From: Castellaniella sp. S9
GTDB taxonomy: Bacteria > Pseudomonadota > Gammaproteobacteria > Burkholderiales > Burkholderiaceae_B
Length of the DNA stretch: 64,000 nucleotides
Direction of reading: 5' to 3'
NCBI RefSeq assembly: GCF_027257175.1
Contig: NZ_JAPFGD010000007.1
Span: 62,001-126,000, forward strand
Part shown: one piece after another, positions 54,936-63,250 of the stretch
Layout: every line of letters begins with the position of its first letter
Numbering within the stretch: position 1 is the first letter of the stretch
Position numbers and translations under genes: made by a program
The notes under the pieces: generated by a model
What the model saw: the letters and a program-made list of their open reading frames with translations, nothing else
The model's database searches: none
Told to the model about the DNA's origin: nothing

Positions 54936-56051
54936 CTACTCCCATTGGGTCAGCTTCGAGATGAACTTCTCGTCGAAATTGAACCCCAGCCCCGGATCCT
55001 GGTGCAGGCGGACCCGTCCGCCCTCGAAGGACAGCTGCCGGTCGATCAGGTTCCTGAAGTTCAGAACCTGATCATTGCAGAAAAACTCGACGCAGCGCGC
55101 ATTGGGGGTGCTGGCCACCAGCGGCGCATGCAGGTCGTGGAACCAGTGCGGATACATCACCAGCCCATAACTGGCCGCGGTCTGGGCGATGCGGCGCCAT
55201 TCGGTGATGCCGCCGCAGACCGCGGCGTCGGACTGCAAGATGGACGCGGCCTCCTTGTCCATGAGGACCTTGTGGTACCAGCGGCCATAGCCGATTTCCC
55301 CCGTCGCCACGGGGACTTTCGTCAGGCGTGCGAGGCGGGCATGGTTGTCGATGTCGTCCGGCGAAAAGGGCTCTTCGAAGAAATAGGGATCGTAGGCCTC
55401 GAAGCGCCGGACGTAGCGCATGGCCTCGGTCACGTCGGACCATGCGTTGTTCATGTCCATCATGATGTCGACATCCGGCCCTACGGCATCGCGCACGGCC
55501 TTCAGGCGGATTTCCTCTTCGCCCGGCGTCAAGCGCCCGGATTTCATCTTGACGGTGTTGAACCCCATGGCGACGTAGTCGGTCATTTCCTTGGCCAGTT
55601 CCTTGGGGCCCTTGCCGTCCAGGTAATAACCGCCGCTGGCGTAGGCCGCCACGGAGTCCAGCTCGAACGCCCCGAGATACTTGTGCAGCGGCAATTGATG
55701 GGTCTTGGCGTTGAGGTCCCACAAGGCGATGTCCAGCGCGCTCAGCGCGCGCATGACGGTGCCGTAACGCCCCTGCAGCAGGGCCTCCTGGTACATTTTC
55801 GCCCACAAGGATTCCACACCGTACGAATCGGCCTGCAGCAGCAGCGGGGAAAAGAGCTCTTTCACGGCCTTGGTGAATACGCTGCCGCCGGAGCTGCCCA
55901 CATAACAAAACCCGATGCCTTCGACACCCTCGGTCGAGCGGACCTTGACGAGGCCGTAGTGTCGGGTCGTGACGGTTCTATTCGAAAACGCAGTCACTTT
56001 ATCGAGCGGGACGGCAGGTGCGCAGGTCTCTACGGATTCGATGATCGGCAT
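54936..56051 (-). CDS. Mandelate racemase/muconate lactonizing enzyme family protein
   Basis: 371 residues, enolase superfamily. Lys168 and Lys170 form a KXK motif (TVKMKSG); metal ligands are Asp199 (DMNNAW), Glu226 (FFEEPF) and Glu252 (ATGEIGYG); Asp275 (SDAAVCGG) and His302 (YPHWFHD) are a likely Asp-His dyad. This is the mandelate-racemase subgroup, whose members dehydrate or racemise sugar acids. It is divergent from the LysR gene and is the first gene of the 56051 to 51454 run. Substrate not determinable. Confidence 0.87.
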   Translation of the reverse strand: MPIIESVETCAPAVPLDKVTAFSNRTVTTRHYGLVKVRSTEGVEGIGFCYVGSSGGSVFTKAVKELFSPLLLQADSYGVESLWAKMYQEALLQGRYGTVMRALSALDIALWDLNAKTHQLPLHKYLGAFELDSVAAYASGGYYLDGKGPKELAKEMTDYVAMGFNTVKMKSGRLTPGEEEIRLKAVRDAVGPDVDIMMDMNNAWSDVTEAMRYVRRFEAYDPYFFEEPFSPDDIDNHARLARLTKVPVATGEIGYGRWYHKVLMDKEAASILQSDAAVCGGITEWRRIAQTAASYGLVMYPHWFHDLHAPLVASTPNARCVEFFCNDQVLNFRNLIDRQLSFEGGRVRLHQDPGLGFNFDEKFISKLTQWE

Positions 56052-56080
56052 GGCATTTCCTTGTTTCGAGATGGCGAAAA

Positions 56081-56125
56081 ACCGGGCATATGTCCCGGTG
56101 AATATATTCTTGGCGATCGGGAATA
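56081..56125. promoter_or_regulatory. Inverted repeats in the LysR divergent region
   Basis: Two dyads lie between the enolase gene and the LysR gene: ACCGGG-CATATGT-CCCGGT (56081-56099) and TATTC-N11-GAATA (56105-56125). The second has the spacing of a LysR-type T-N11-A box. The whole 166-bp gap is A/T-rich compared with its surroundings. Confidence 0.5.
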
Positions 56126-56217
56126 AATGTACAATTATCTTTTCCTGTGTTTAGAGAGAATGGAAAGTATTTTTCCCCTAAAATGATCCGTTCTTCATCA
56201 CCACGCCAGGCTTGTCA

Positions 56218-57078
56218 ATGGATATCAGATTTCTCGAGAGCTTCGTCCAGGTGGTGGAACTCGGCTCCATCGCGGAAGCCGCCAGGACGCTGCACCTGAC
56301 GCCGACAGCCATCTCGATGCGCATCAAGGCGCTCGAGGATCAGGTCCACACCCGGCTGATCGAACGCGCCGGGCGCACGGTCATGCCGACGGAGTCGGGC
56401 ACGAAAATCCTGGCCCAGGCCAAACTGATATTGGCGGAGGTCGACGTTCTCAATTCGCTGGCCACGAACGACGAACTGCCAGCCGGCCCCCTGACGCTGG
56501 GCGCCATTCCCTCGGTCATGAACGGCATGCTGCCGGCAATGCTCAGAAAATGGATACAAAAACACCGCAATATCCAGATTCTCATAGAACCCGCGGCCTC
56601 GACGATTCTCTATCAGCGCGTCATTCAAAATCAATTGGACGCCGCCATTTTGACCAAGCCGCTGTTCGAGCTGCCCAAGACCTGCCATTGGCAGCTTCTG
56701 CGCACCGATACGATTATCCTGTTGACGCCTGCATCCACCCCTCCAAAAGCACCATTCGATATTATTCGGGAAAATCCGTTCATCCGTTACGACCGACGCG
56801 TGGTCGGCGGCAAGATGGTGGATGATTATTTAAAGGCCCATGACATCGTGCCTGAAACCATACTCGAGCTCGACGGCATCAATCATATTGCCGACCTCGT
56901 GAAAAACGGCCTGGGCGTCGCCATATTGCCCAGCTCCGCAGCCCACGGCATCCAGGATCCGGCGGTCCTCCAATACAAGCTGCCGGGACCCACCCCCACC
57001 CGTTCGATCGGGCTGCTCTGGCTGCGGTCCACCGCGCGCAAAGGCCTCGTCCAGGAATTCGGCAAGATCGCGCTTTGA
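56218..57078 (+). CDS. LysR family transcriptional regulator
   Basis: 286 residues from ATG 56218; a TTG two codons earlier is also in frame. The N-terminal winged helix (about 1-60) reads RFLESFVQVVELGSIAEAAR then LHLTPTAISMRIKALE. The C-terminal ~200 residues are a periplasmic-binding-protein-like effector domain. Its base composition is more A/T-rich than its neighbours between about 56500 and 56900. It is divergent from the mandelate-racemase-type gene, so it probably controls the sugar-acid genes on one or both sides. Confidence 0.88.
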   Translation: MDIRFLESFVQVVELGSIAEAARTLHLTPTAISMRIKALEDQVHTRLIERAGRTVMPTESGTKILAQAKLILAEVDVLNSLATNDELPAGPLTLGAIPSVMNGMLPAMLRKWIQKHRNIQILIEPAASTILYQRVIQNQLDAAILTKPLFELPKTCHWQLLRTDTIILLTPASTPPKAPFDIIRENPFIRYDRRVVGGKMVDDYLKAHDIVPETILELDGINHIADLVKNGLGVAILPSSAAHGIQDPAVLQYKLPGPTPTRSIGLLWLRSTARKGLVQEFGKIAL

Positions 57079-57089
57079 GACCGGCTGTG

Positions 57090-58013
57090 CTACGAATGTG
57101 AATACATCGGCTGTCCTGGAACCTCCAGTTCGGCCTTCAGGATCGAACCCGAATCCGATTCGGTGATGTAAAGCGTTTTATTTTCCGGTCCGCCATACGC
57201 CAGGTTGGTGATGGACAGGCCTTCGCATGAATTGATGCGTGCCAGGGGCTCCCCCAGCCGGCTGAACAGCCACACCACGCCCAGCCCGATGTGCGCCACC
57301 GCCAGATTGCCCGCGCTATCGATGGCCAGGCCGTCGGGGCCGCCCAGGGCGCCCGACAGCTGGATGAAATTACCCACCTTGTAGGGCATGCCGGTCAGGG
57401 GCGACAAGGGCACCCGCCAGACACAATTGCCGCGGGTGGCATTGACGAAGACCGCCTTTTCATCGAGGCTCAGAACCAGGCCGTTGGGACTGGGGATGTT
57501 ATCGAGCAGGCGGTCGAGCCGGCCTGCCGCCGTATAGCGATAGAGGCAGCCGCTGGGATCATGCAGCCCCGTCATGCCCTGATCGGTGAAATACAGGTCG
57601 CCATTGCTGGCAAAGACCAGGTCATTGATGCCCTTGAAGCGATCCAGTATCGAACGTTCCAGGAACGGCTCGATCCGGCGCGTCGCGGGGTCGAGGACCA
57701 TGATGCCGTGGCGATAGTCGGCGACGAAGACACGTCCGTCCCGGTGGATCTTCAGGCCGTTGGGCTCTCCGTCGTACTGGACCACGACCTCGACGTCGGC
57801 CCCATCGGGGCTGATCCTGAGGATACGCCCCCAGGCGACGTCCACCACATAGAGATAGCCCTCGCGGTCGAACGAGGGGCCCTCCAGGAAACATTCGGTG
57901 GCGGCGCCGCCGCGCTGCACGTCGACCCACCGGTTCGAACGGCCGCGAATTCGGAGCGAATCCGGAATTCTGGCAAAAACCGTGGTCTGGATCACTGGCG
58001 GTGCGGCGTACAT
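57090..58013 (-). CDS. SMP-30/gluconolactonase family protein
   Basis: 307 residues from ATG 58013. Six-bladed propeller with metal ligands expected at Glu in CFLEGPSFD (about residue 43), Asn in SPNGLVLSLDE and Asp in GGPDGLAIDSAGNLAVA. No signal peptide, so cytoplasmic. It should open a sugar lactone. It starts 10 bp after the uronate dehydrogenase stop, whose product is an aldarolactone, which gives it a clear likely substrate. Confidence 0.88.
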   Translation of the reverse strand: MYAAPPVIQTTVFARIPDSLRIRGRSNRWVDVQRGGAATECFLEGPSFDREGYLYVVDVAWGRILRISPDGADVEVVVQYDGEPNGLKIHRDGRVFVADYRHGIMVLDPATRRIEPFLERSILDRFKGINDLVFASNGDLYFTDQGMTGLHDPSGCLYRYTAAGRLDRLLDNIPSPNGLVLSLDEKAVFVNATRGNCVWRVPLSPLTGMPYKVGNFIQLSGALGGPDGLAIDSAGNLAVAHIGLGVVWLFSRLGEPLARINSCEGLSITNLAYGGPENKTLYITESDSGSILKAELEVPGQPMYSHS

Positions 58014-58023
58014 GATGTCTCCT

Positions 58024-58857
58024 CTACGAAATGCGATCGGTGGAGCCGACGAATTCCAGCGGGCAATAGAAGCCGCCATGGAATTGCGCGGCGATGGGAT
58101 CCTCGGGAATGTTCTGTGCCAGGATCTCGGCCGCGAATGCTTCAGAGTCGTCCTGCGGCCGGTAGCCCAGGAATTTCACGTTCGAATTGTCCCAGCGGCT
58201 GCGCAGATTGTTGGACACGCCATAGGCCACGACGAAGTGATAGGACTCGTGCTCGATGCAGCAGCGCACCAGCTGGGCCATATCGCGATGGCTGATCCAC
58301 GTCAGCAACTGGCGGGATTCCGTCGGGCGGTCGGGGCTGCGGAAGGTGCCGATGCGCAAACACGCCACCGAGAGGCCGTACTTGTCGGCATACATCCGGC
58401 CGACGGCCTCGCCGAACACCTTCGAGATCCCGTAGCGCGAGTCCGGGCGCGGCTGCACCGTGTCGTCGAGGAACCGTTCCCGGCGATGGTAGCCGACGGC
58501 GTGATTGGAACTGGCAAAAATGACGCGGCGCACGCCTTTGCGGCGAGCCGCCTCGAACACGTTGTAGCAGCCCTCAATATTCATCGGCAGGATCTTTTCC
58601 CAGGTGTCCGCGCCCGGGATGCCGGCCAGATGGATGACGCAATCGATGTCCTGCATGCAGCGTTCGATGGAATCCATGTCACGCACGTCCATGCGGCAGA
58701 CCTCCTCGCGACCCTGCGCCGGCTCCTGGTCGGCGATGTCGGCGAGGCGCAGCAGCGCATACCGATCGCGCAGATGCGTGCGCAGGCACATGCCGATGTT
58801 GCCGGCCGCGCCGGTGATCAGCACACGAAGGTTCTCCGGTGTCGTAAAAGGCGTCAT
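58024..58857 (-). CDS. Uronate dehydrogenase (NAD-dependent)
   Basis: 277 residues from ATG 58857; the start overlaps the ATPase stop (ATGA). Extended SDR fold: LITGAAGNIG (13-22), DVRD at about 57-60, HLAGIPG, Ser116/117 in ASSNHAVGY, and Tyr142/Lys146 in RYGISKVFGE. Length and these motifs fit uronate dehydrogenase, which oxidises glucuronate or galacturonate to the aldarolactone. The neighbouring lactonase and the sugar importer agree. A related sugar epimerase cannot be fully excluded. Confidence 0.82.
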   Translation of the reverse strand: MTPFTTPENLRVLITGAAGNIGMCLRTHLRDRYALLRLADIADQEPAQGREEVCRMDVRDMDSIERCMQDIDCVIHLAGIPGADTWEKILPMNIEGCYNVFEAARRKGVRRVIFASSNHAVGYHRRERFLDDTVQPRPDSRYGISKVFGEAVGRMYADKYGLSVACLRIGTFRSPDRPTESRQLLTWISHRDMAQLVRCCIEHESYHFVVAYGVSNNLRSRWDNSNVKFLGYRPQDDSEAFAAEILAQNIPEDPIAAQFHGGFYCPLEFVGSTDRIS

Positions 58858-59945
58858 TTGATCAACCACTCTGTTTCGGGATGGAAAAAGCTCAACTGGT
58901 CGCTGACGATGGACAGGCTGACCGCATCCCCGGTCTGCAGGTGTCCCTGCGGGTCCACGCGGGAGACGGTCAGCGACCACCCCTCGACCCGGACCTGCAG
59001 CAAGATTTCGGAACCGAGCTGCTCGATGACCTCGACATGCCCGGACCCCGCCGGATCATCGGACGGCTTGATGGAGACATGCTCGGGGCGTATGCCCATG
59101 GTCACACGGCGATCCACCCACGGCGCCAAGGTCTGGCGGCATCGCTCGGGCACCCGCAGGCGCAGGCCGGGCGCATGCGCCATCAACACGCCATCCTCGG
59201 CGCGGATCTCGACCTCGACGAAGTTCATGGCCGGCGCGCCGATGAAGCCGGCGACGAATTTATTGGCGGGCTCGGTATAGACCTCGAGGGGCGTGCCGCA
59301 TTGCTGGATGCAGCCGTCCTTCATCACCACGACGCGATCGCCCAGCGTCATGGCCTCGACCTGGTCGTGCGTGACGAAGACGGACGTGGTGGGCACCTGG
59401 GTCCGCAGCCGCTTGAGCTCGAGGCGCATCTGCGTGCGCAGCTTGGCATCCAGGTTGGACAGCGGTTCGTCGAACAGAAAGGCCTGAGGGTTGCGGACGA
59501 TGCAGCGCCCCAGGGCGACCCGCTGCTGCTGGCCGCCGGAGAGCTGGCGCGGCCGCCTTTGCATCATCTCGCCCAGGCCCAGTATGCCGGCCACCTGATC
59601 GATGGATTTTTTGATTTCGGCCTCCGGGACCTTCTTGTTGCGCAAGCCGAAGGCCAGGTTGTCATAGACGGTCATGTGCAGGTACAAGGCATAGTTCTGG
59701 AAGACCATGGCGATATCGCGGTCCCGCGGCGGCAGGTCGTTGACCACGCGGCCGCCGATACGGATCTCGCCGCTGCTGATGTCCTCCAAGCCTGCGATCA
59801 TGCGCAGGGTCGTCGATTTTCCGCAGCCCGAGGGGCCCACCAAAACGACGAATTCCTTGTCCGCAATGGTCAGATCCACGTCCTTGACGGCATGGTGGGC
59901 GGTCCCGTAGTGCTTGTTGACCTGGCTTAAAACAATTTCACTCAT
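58854..59945 (-). CDS. ABC transporter ATP-binding protein, UgpC/MsmK type
   Basis: 363 residues from ATG 59945. Walker A GPSGCGKST, signature LSGGQQQRVALGRCIV, Walker B FLFDEPLSNLD, switch VTHDQVEAM, and a C-terminal OB/TOBE domain with TMGIRPEHVS. UgpC-type ATPases drive CUT1 sugar importers. The gene lies 64 bp after the solute-binding-protein gene and overlaps the uronate dehydrogenase gene, so import and first oxidation are coupled. Confidence 0.92.
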   Translation of the reverse strand: MSEIVLSQVNKHYGTAHHAVKDVDLTIADKEFVVLVGPSGCGKSTTLRMIAGLEDISSGEIRIGGRVVNDLPPRDRDIAMVFQNYALYLHMTVYDNLAFGLRNKKVPEAEIKKSIDQVAGILGLGEMMQRRPRQLSGGQQQRVALGRCIVRNPQAFLFDEPLSNLDAKLRTQMRLELKRLRTQVPTTSVFVTHDQVEAMTLGDRVVVMKDGCIQQCGTPLEVYTEPANKFVAGFIGAPAMNFVEVEIRAEDGVLMAHAPGLRLRVPERCRQTLAPWVDRRVTMGIRPEHVSIKPSDDPAGSGHVEVIEQLGSEILLQVRVEGWSLTVSRVDPQGHLQTGDAVSLSIVSDQLSFFHPETEWLIK

Positions 59946-60009
59946 TGTGGGTCTCATGTGAGAGCGATCCGCGCCGCCCGCGGGGGCGCGGATCACCTAT
60001 TGCGTGAGA

Positions 60010-61305
60010 TTACTTGGTTGCTGCAGCGTGAATATGTTCATCGCCTTCTGCTAGCGCCTTGGCGATGTCCGCACGGTCGCCGGTAATCGCCTTGGTCATC
60101 GCATCGTTATAGGCCTTGTGCACGGCGGACCAGTTCGGGAAATAGTATGCCGAATGCACCTTGTCGGGATTATTCAGATACATCTCCAGGAGCTTCTCCA
60201 TGAAGGGGTCCGCTTTGGCGATTTCAGGCCAGAAATCGACGTTGGGCGGCGGGGCGCCGGTCTTTTCCCAGAAGGCGAGCTGGCCTTCCTTGTCCATCAT
60301 AATGGCGCCCAGCATTTCCTTGGCCAATGCCTTGTTGGCCGCGGGCGCCGCCTTGGGAATGGCCCAGCCCCAGATCTCGTCCCAGTTGCGGACGACCTTC
60401 CCGTTCGGACCCAGCGGGAACTTCGCCAGACCCACATTCCCGGCCACCTTGGATTTCTTGGGATCGTTGAAATCGCCCCAGTACGTGGTATCGGCAACGG
60501 TGAACGCGGCATTGCCGGCCGTAAAGACGGCGTTGGCCTCGTTGCGCCCGTAAGCCGGCATGCCGGCCGGAATGAGCTTGTCCTTGTTCAGCGCATCCCA
60601 CCAGAACTCGGCGACCTGTTGACCGCAAGGCTGGCCGATCCCGCCCTTCCAGCCGTTCTTCGCGAGCACCGCGTTGTCACGCGTGTGCATGGGCAGCATC
60701 ACGTCGCACTCGTTGTTCCACAAGGTCCAGAGCGTGGAGTTCCAGTCGGCGTTCTTGTCCATGCCGCCGACAAAGCCATACTTGACCTTGCCCTCGGATT
60801 GCAGCTTCTTGCCCAAGGCGACGAGTTCGGCCCAGGTCTTGGGCAGCTCGCTTTCCTTGATCAGGTCCGTCCGGTAAAAGAGCGCGCCCAGGGTTTCCCC
60901 CATGGGGACGACCGTGATCTTGCCCTCCTTGTTGGCGAAGATGATGGGGTCGTTGCTCCATTTATCCGCGTGCTTCAGGGCATCGATGTCATCCACGGGC
61001 TCCAGCAAGTGCGCCCAGAGCTGGCCCCAGTCGTCGTTGTGCCAGATCACGTCATACTGGTCGGCCCCGGACGTCAGCGACGCGGTCATCTTTTCGACGT
61101 ACACGCCGTACGAGTTGGGGATCTTGACGATCTTGACGTTGTTCGCCTCACCCCACTTGACCATCATGTCGATCGATGATTCCTGCATGGGATTGGGCTG
61201 GTACGCAATGCGCAATTCCTTTTGCTGCGCCATGGCGCTACCCATCGCCAGCCCGGCGCCGGCAATGCTCAATATGAATAACCGCTTTAGTTTTAGTTTG
61301 GTCAC
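60010..61305 (-). CDS. CUT1-type ABC transporter solute-binding protein
   Basis: 431 residues. Signal peptide with basic start MTKLKLKR, hydrophobic core and cleavage after AMA (about residue 26). The mature protein has the cluster-B sugar-binding pattern, with YDVIWHNDDWGQLW and MGETLGALFYRTDLIKES typical of the hinge region. It delivers a sugar or uronate to the two permeases encoded upstream. The ligand is inferred from uronate dehydrogenase in the same operon. Confidence 0.9.
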   Translation of the reverse strand: MTKLKLKRLFILSIAGAGLAMGSAMAQQKELRIAYQPNPMQESSIDMMVKWGEANNVKIVKIPNSYGVYVEKMTASLTSGADQYDVIWHNDDWGQLWAHLLEPVDDIDALKHADKWSNDPIIFANKEGKITVVPMGETLGALFYRTDLIKESELPKTWAELVALGKKLQSEGKVKYGFVGGMDKNADWNSTLWTLWNNECDVMLPMHTRDNAVLAKNGWKGGIGQPCGQQVAEFWWDALNKDKLIPAGMPAYGRNEANAVFTAGNAAFTVADTTYWGDFNDPKKSKVAGNVGLAKFPLGPNGKVVRNWDEIWGWAIPKAAPAANKALAKEMLGAIMMDKEGQLAFWEKTGAPPPNVDFWPEIAKADPFMEKLLEMYLNNPDKVHSAYYFPNWSAVHKAYNDAMTKAITGDRADIAKALAEGDEHIHAAATK

Positions 61306-61406
61306 CTCAGCCTCCTCGAGTTAGGTTGGCTTTCACCAACAAAGATTTGATACGGACTTCTGGGTCAGGTCATGGGCAATACCTCCGTTTGCTCGGGCAT
61401 CGGCAG

Positions 61407-61422
61407 CCCGCCTGCCGGCGGG
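61407..61422. other. Small GC hairpin between permease and binding-protein genes
   Basis: CCCGCC-TGCC-GGCGGG, in the 131-bp gap between the second permease (stop 61437) and the solute-binding protein (start 61305). It lacks a T tract, so it is more likely an mRNA-processing or stability element than a terminator. Nothing else is seen in the gap. Confidence 0.4.
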
Positions 61423-61436
61423 CACCATGCGCAGGA

Positions 61437-62270
61437 TCAGATCTTGAGGCCGCGCAGCACATACTTCTGCCCGAACAGGGTCAACAGGAAGGCCGGCACC
61501 AGGGCCAGCACCGCCGTTGCGGCCATCAGGTTCCATTGCATGCCCATTTCGGAGACGAACTGCGCCATGACGACGGTCGTCAGGGGCGTGTGCTGTCCGG
61601 ACAGAATCAGGGCAAAGAGAAATTCGTTCCACGAAAACAGCCAACTGAGGACGGACAAGGCCGAGATCGCCGGGATGGCGGACGGCAGCGCGACCCGCAG
61701 GAAGGCCCCCCAGCGCGTGCAGCCATCGATCAGCGCGGCATGCTCCATGGCGGGATCGATGCCGTCGAAGAAACCCTTCATCAGCCACGAGAAAAAGCAG
61801 ATGTGGACCGCCACGTGGGCCAGGAACAGCCCCGTGTACGTATCGTAGAGGCCGTACTGCTGCTCGACGAAATACAGGGGCAGGACCCAGGTGACGAAAG
61901 GCACGCAGCGCAAGGCATAGATGGTGCCGAACCAGGTGCGGGCGATCGGCCCCTTGAGGCGCGACAGCATGTAGCCGCTGGACACCGTCACGAGGATCGA
62001 AAAAAACGTCGCGACCGTCGCCACCACCGCGCTATTGAAGAACGCCAGCGTGACCCGGGGGTTGTCGAGCACCTGCCGGAAGTTGTCCAGCGTGAAATTC
62101 GTGCCTTTGTAGACGTAATAGATGTCCGATTCCGGCCTGACCGAGGTCAGGATCAGCCACAGGACGGGGAAGGCGAACAGGAAGCATGTGATGGACATGC
62201 CGACGATGAACGGGAGTCGTCGCGCGCCCGGCGTAAACGCCGCAAAGATCGAGTGTTGGACCTTGTTCAT
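61437..62270 (-). CDS. CUT1 sugar ABC transporter permease, second subunit
   Basis: 277 residues from ATG 62270, which overlaps the previous stop by one base; the frame is open upstream inside the other permease but not conserved there. Six membrane helices, with the EAA loop HAALIDGCTRWGAFLRVALP (about residues 170-190). MalG/UgpE-like partner of the 62270-63172 permease. Confidence 0.9.
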   Translation of the reverse strand: MNKVQHSIFAAFTPGARRLPFIVGMSITCFLFAFPVLWLILTSVRPESDIYYVYKGTNFTLDNFRQVLDNPRVTLAFFNSAVVATVATFFSILVTVSSGYMLSRLKGPIARTWFGTIYALRCVPFVTWVLPLYFVEQQYGLYDTYTGLFLAHVAVHICFFSWLMKGFFDGIDPAMEHAALIDGCTRWGAFLRVALPSAIPAISALSVLSWLFSWNEFLFALILSGQHTPLTTVVMAQFVSEMGMQWNLMAATAVLALVPAFLLTLFGQKYVLRGLKI

Positions 62271-63172
62271 CACGAACCCTCCCGCACATGGCCGAGCACG
62301 CGATACAGCAGCAGCCCGGCCACGAGAATGATGACAGCGCCGATCATGGCGGCCGCCGTGCCTTTGGCAAAATCCAGGAAGACAAAGGCCTCCTCGTAGG
62401 CATAAAGGCTGAATAGTTCGGTCTGGCGCGCCGGCCCGCCGCCGGTCAGGGCCCAGACGGTGTCGAAGGTCCGGAATGCGTCGATCGCGCGGATCACGAT
62501 GCAGACGATGATGACCGGCCGCAGCATGGGCAGCGTCAGATAGCGGAACACGCGCCAGCGGGTCGTGCCGTCGATCTGCGCGGCCTCGAAGGGTTCGCGC
62601 GGCAGGCTCTGCAGCCCCGCCAGCAACAGCAGCGTGAACCACGGCGCCCACAGCCAGATATCGGTCAGCACGATCACGCTGAACGCGGTCCAGCGCTGCA
62701 CCAGCCAGGGCAGGCCGCCGATGCCCACGGCGTCCAGGACGACGTTCACGATGCCGAACTGGTCATTGAAGATCCAGCGCATCATGATGGCGGCGATGAC
62801 CGGCGCGACCATCAGGGGCAGCAGCAGCACCGTCTGGACGAATTTCTGGCCGCGAAAGACCCGGTTCATGGCGACTGCCAGCGCCAGGCCGATCACCAGC
62901 GAGATCACGACGCTGCAGAACATGAACAGGAACGTATTGGGCATGACGACCGTGAGGAACGCCGGATCCGTCAGAACCTTCTCGTATTGCGCCAGCCCAA
63001 CCCAGGTTTTTTTCGGGTTGTACAGCATCCAGTCGCGAAAGCTGGCGCTGGTCCCCATGATGATGGGGATCAGCTGGAAGAATGTCAGTATGGCGGCTGC
63101 CGGGACGATCAGCATCAGCGCGAAACGCTGCTGCTCTCCGAACCATCTGCGCCTGCTCGGTTTCCGAGTCAT
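62270..63172 (-). CDS. CUT1 sugar ABC transporter permease, first subunit
   Basis: 300 residues, six membrane helices after a basic N-terminus (TRKPSRRRWFGEQQR). The EAA loop is EAAQIDGTTRWRVFRYLTLP (about 200-219). MalF/UgpA-like. It follows the DapA-family gene after 78 bp on the same strand and is coupled to the second permease by a TGATG junction. Confidence 0.9.
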   Translation of the reverse strand: MTRKPSRRRWFGEQQRFALMLIVPAAAILTFFQLIPIIMGTSASFRDWMLYNPKKTWVGLAQYEKVLTDPAFLTVVMPNTFLFMFCSVVISLVIGLALAVAMNRVFRGQKFVQTVLLLPLMVAPVIAAIMMRWIFNDQFGIVNVVLDAVGIGGLPWLVQRWTAFSVIVLTDIWLWAPWFTLLLLAGLQSLPREPFEAAQIDGTTRWRVFRYLTLPMLRPVIIVCIVIRAIDAFRTFDTVWALTGGGPARQTELFSLYAYEEAFVFLDFAKGTAAAMIGAVIILVAGLLLYRVLGHVREGS

Positions 63173-63250
63173 TGTGGGTGGTCTCCTAATGATTGGAATT
63201 CTTATTGCGGTCTAGATGCTCCTGCGGCAATGACGGATCCGGGCGTGACG

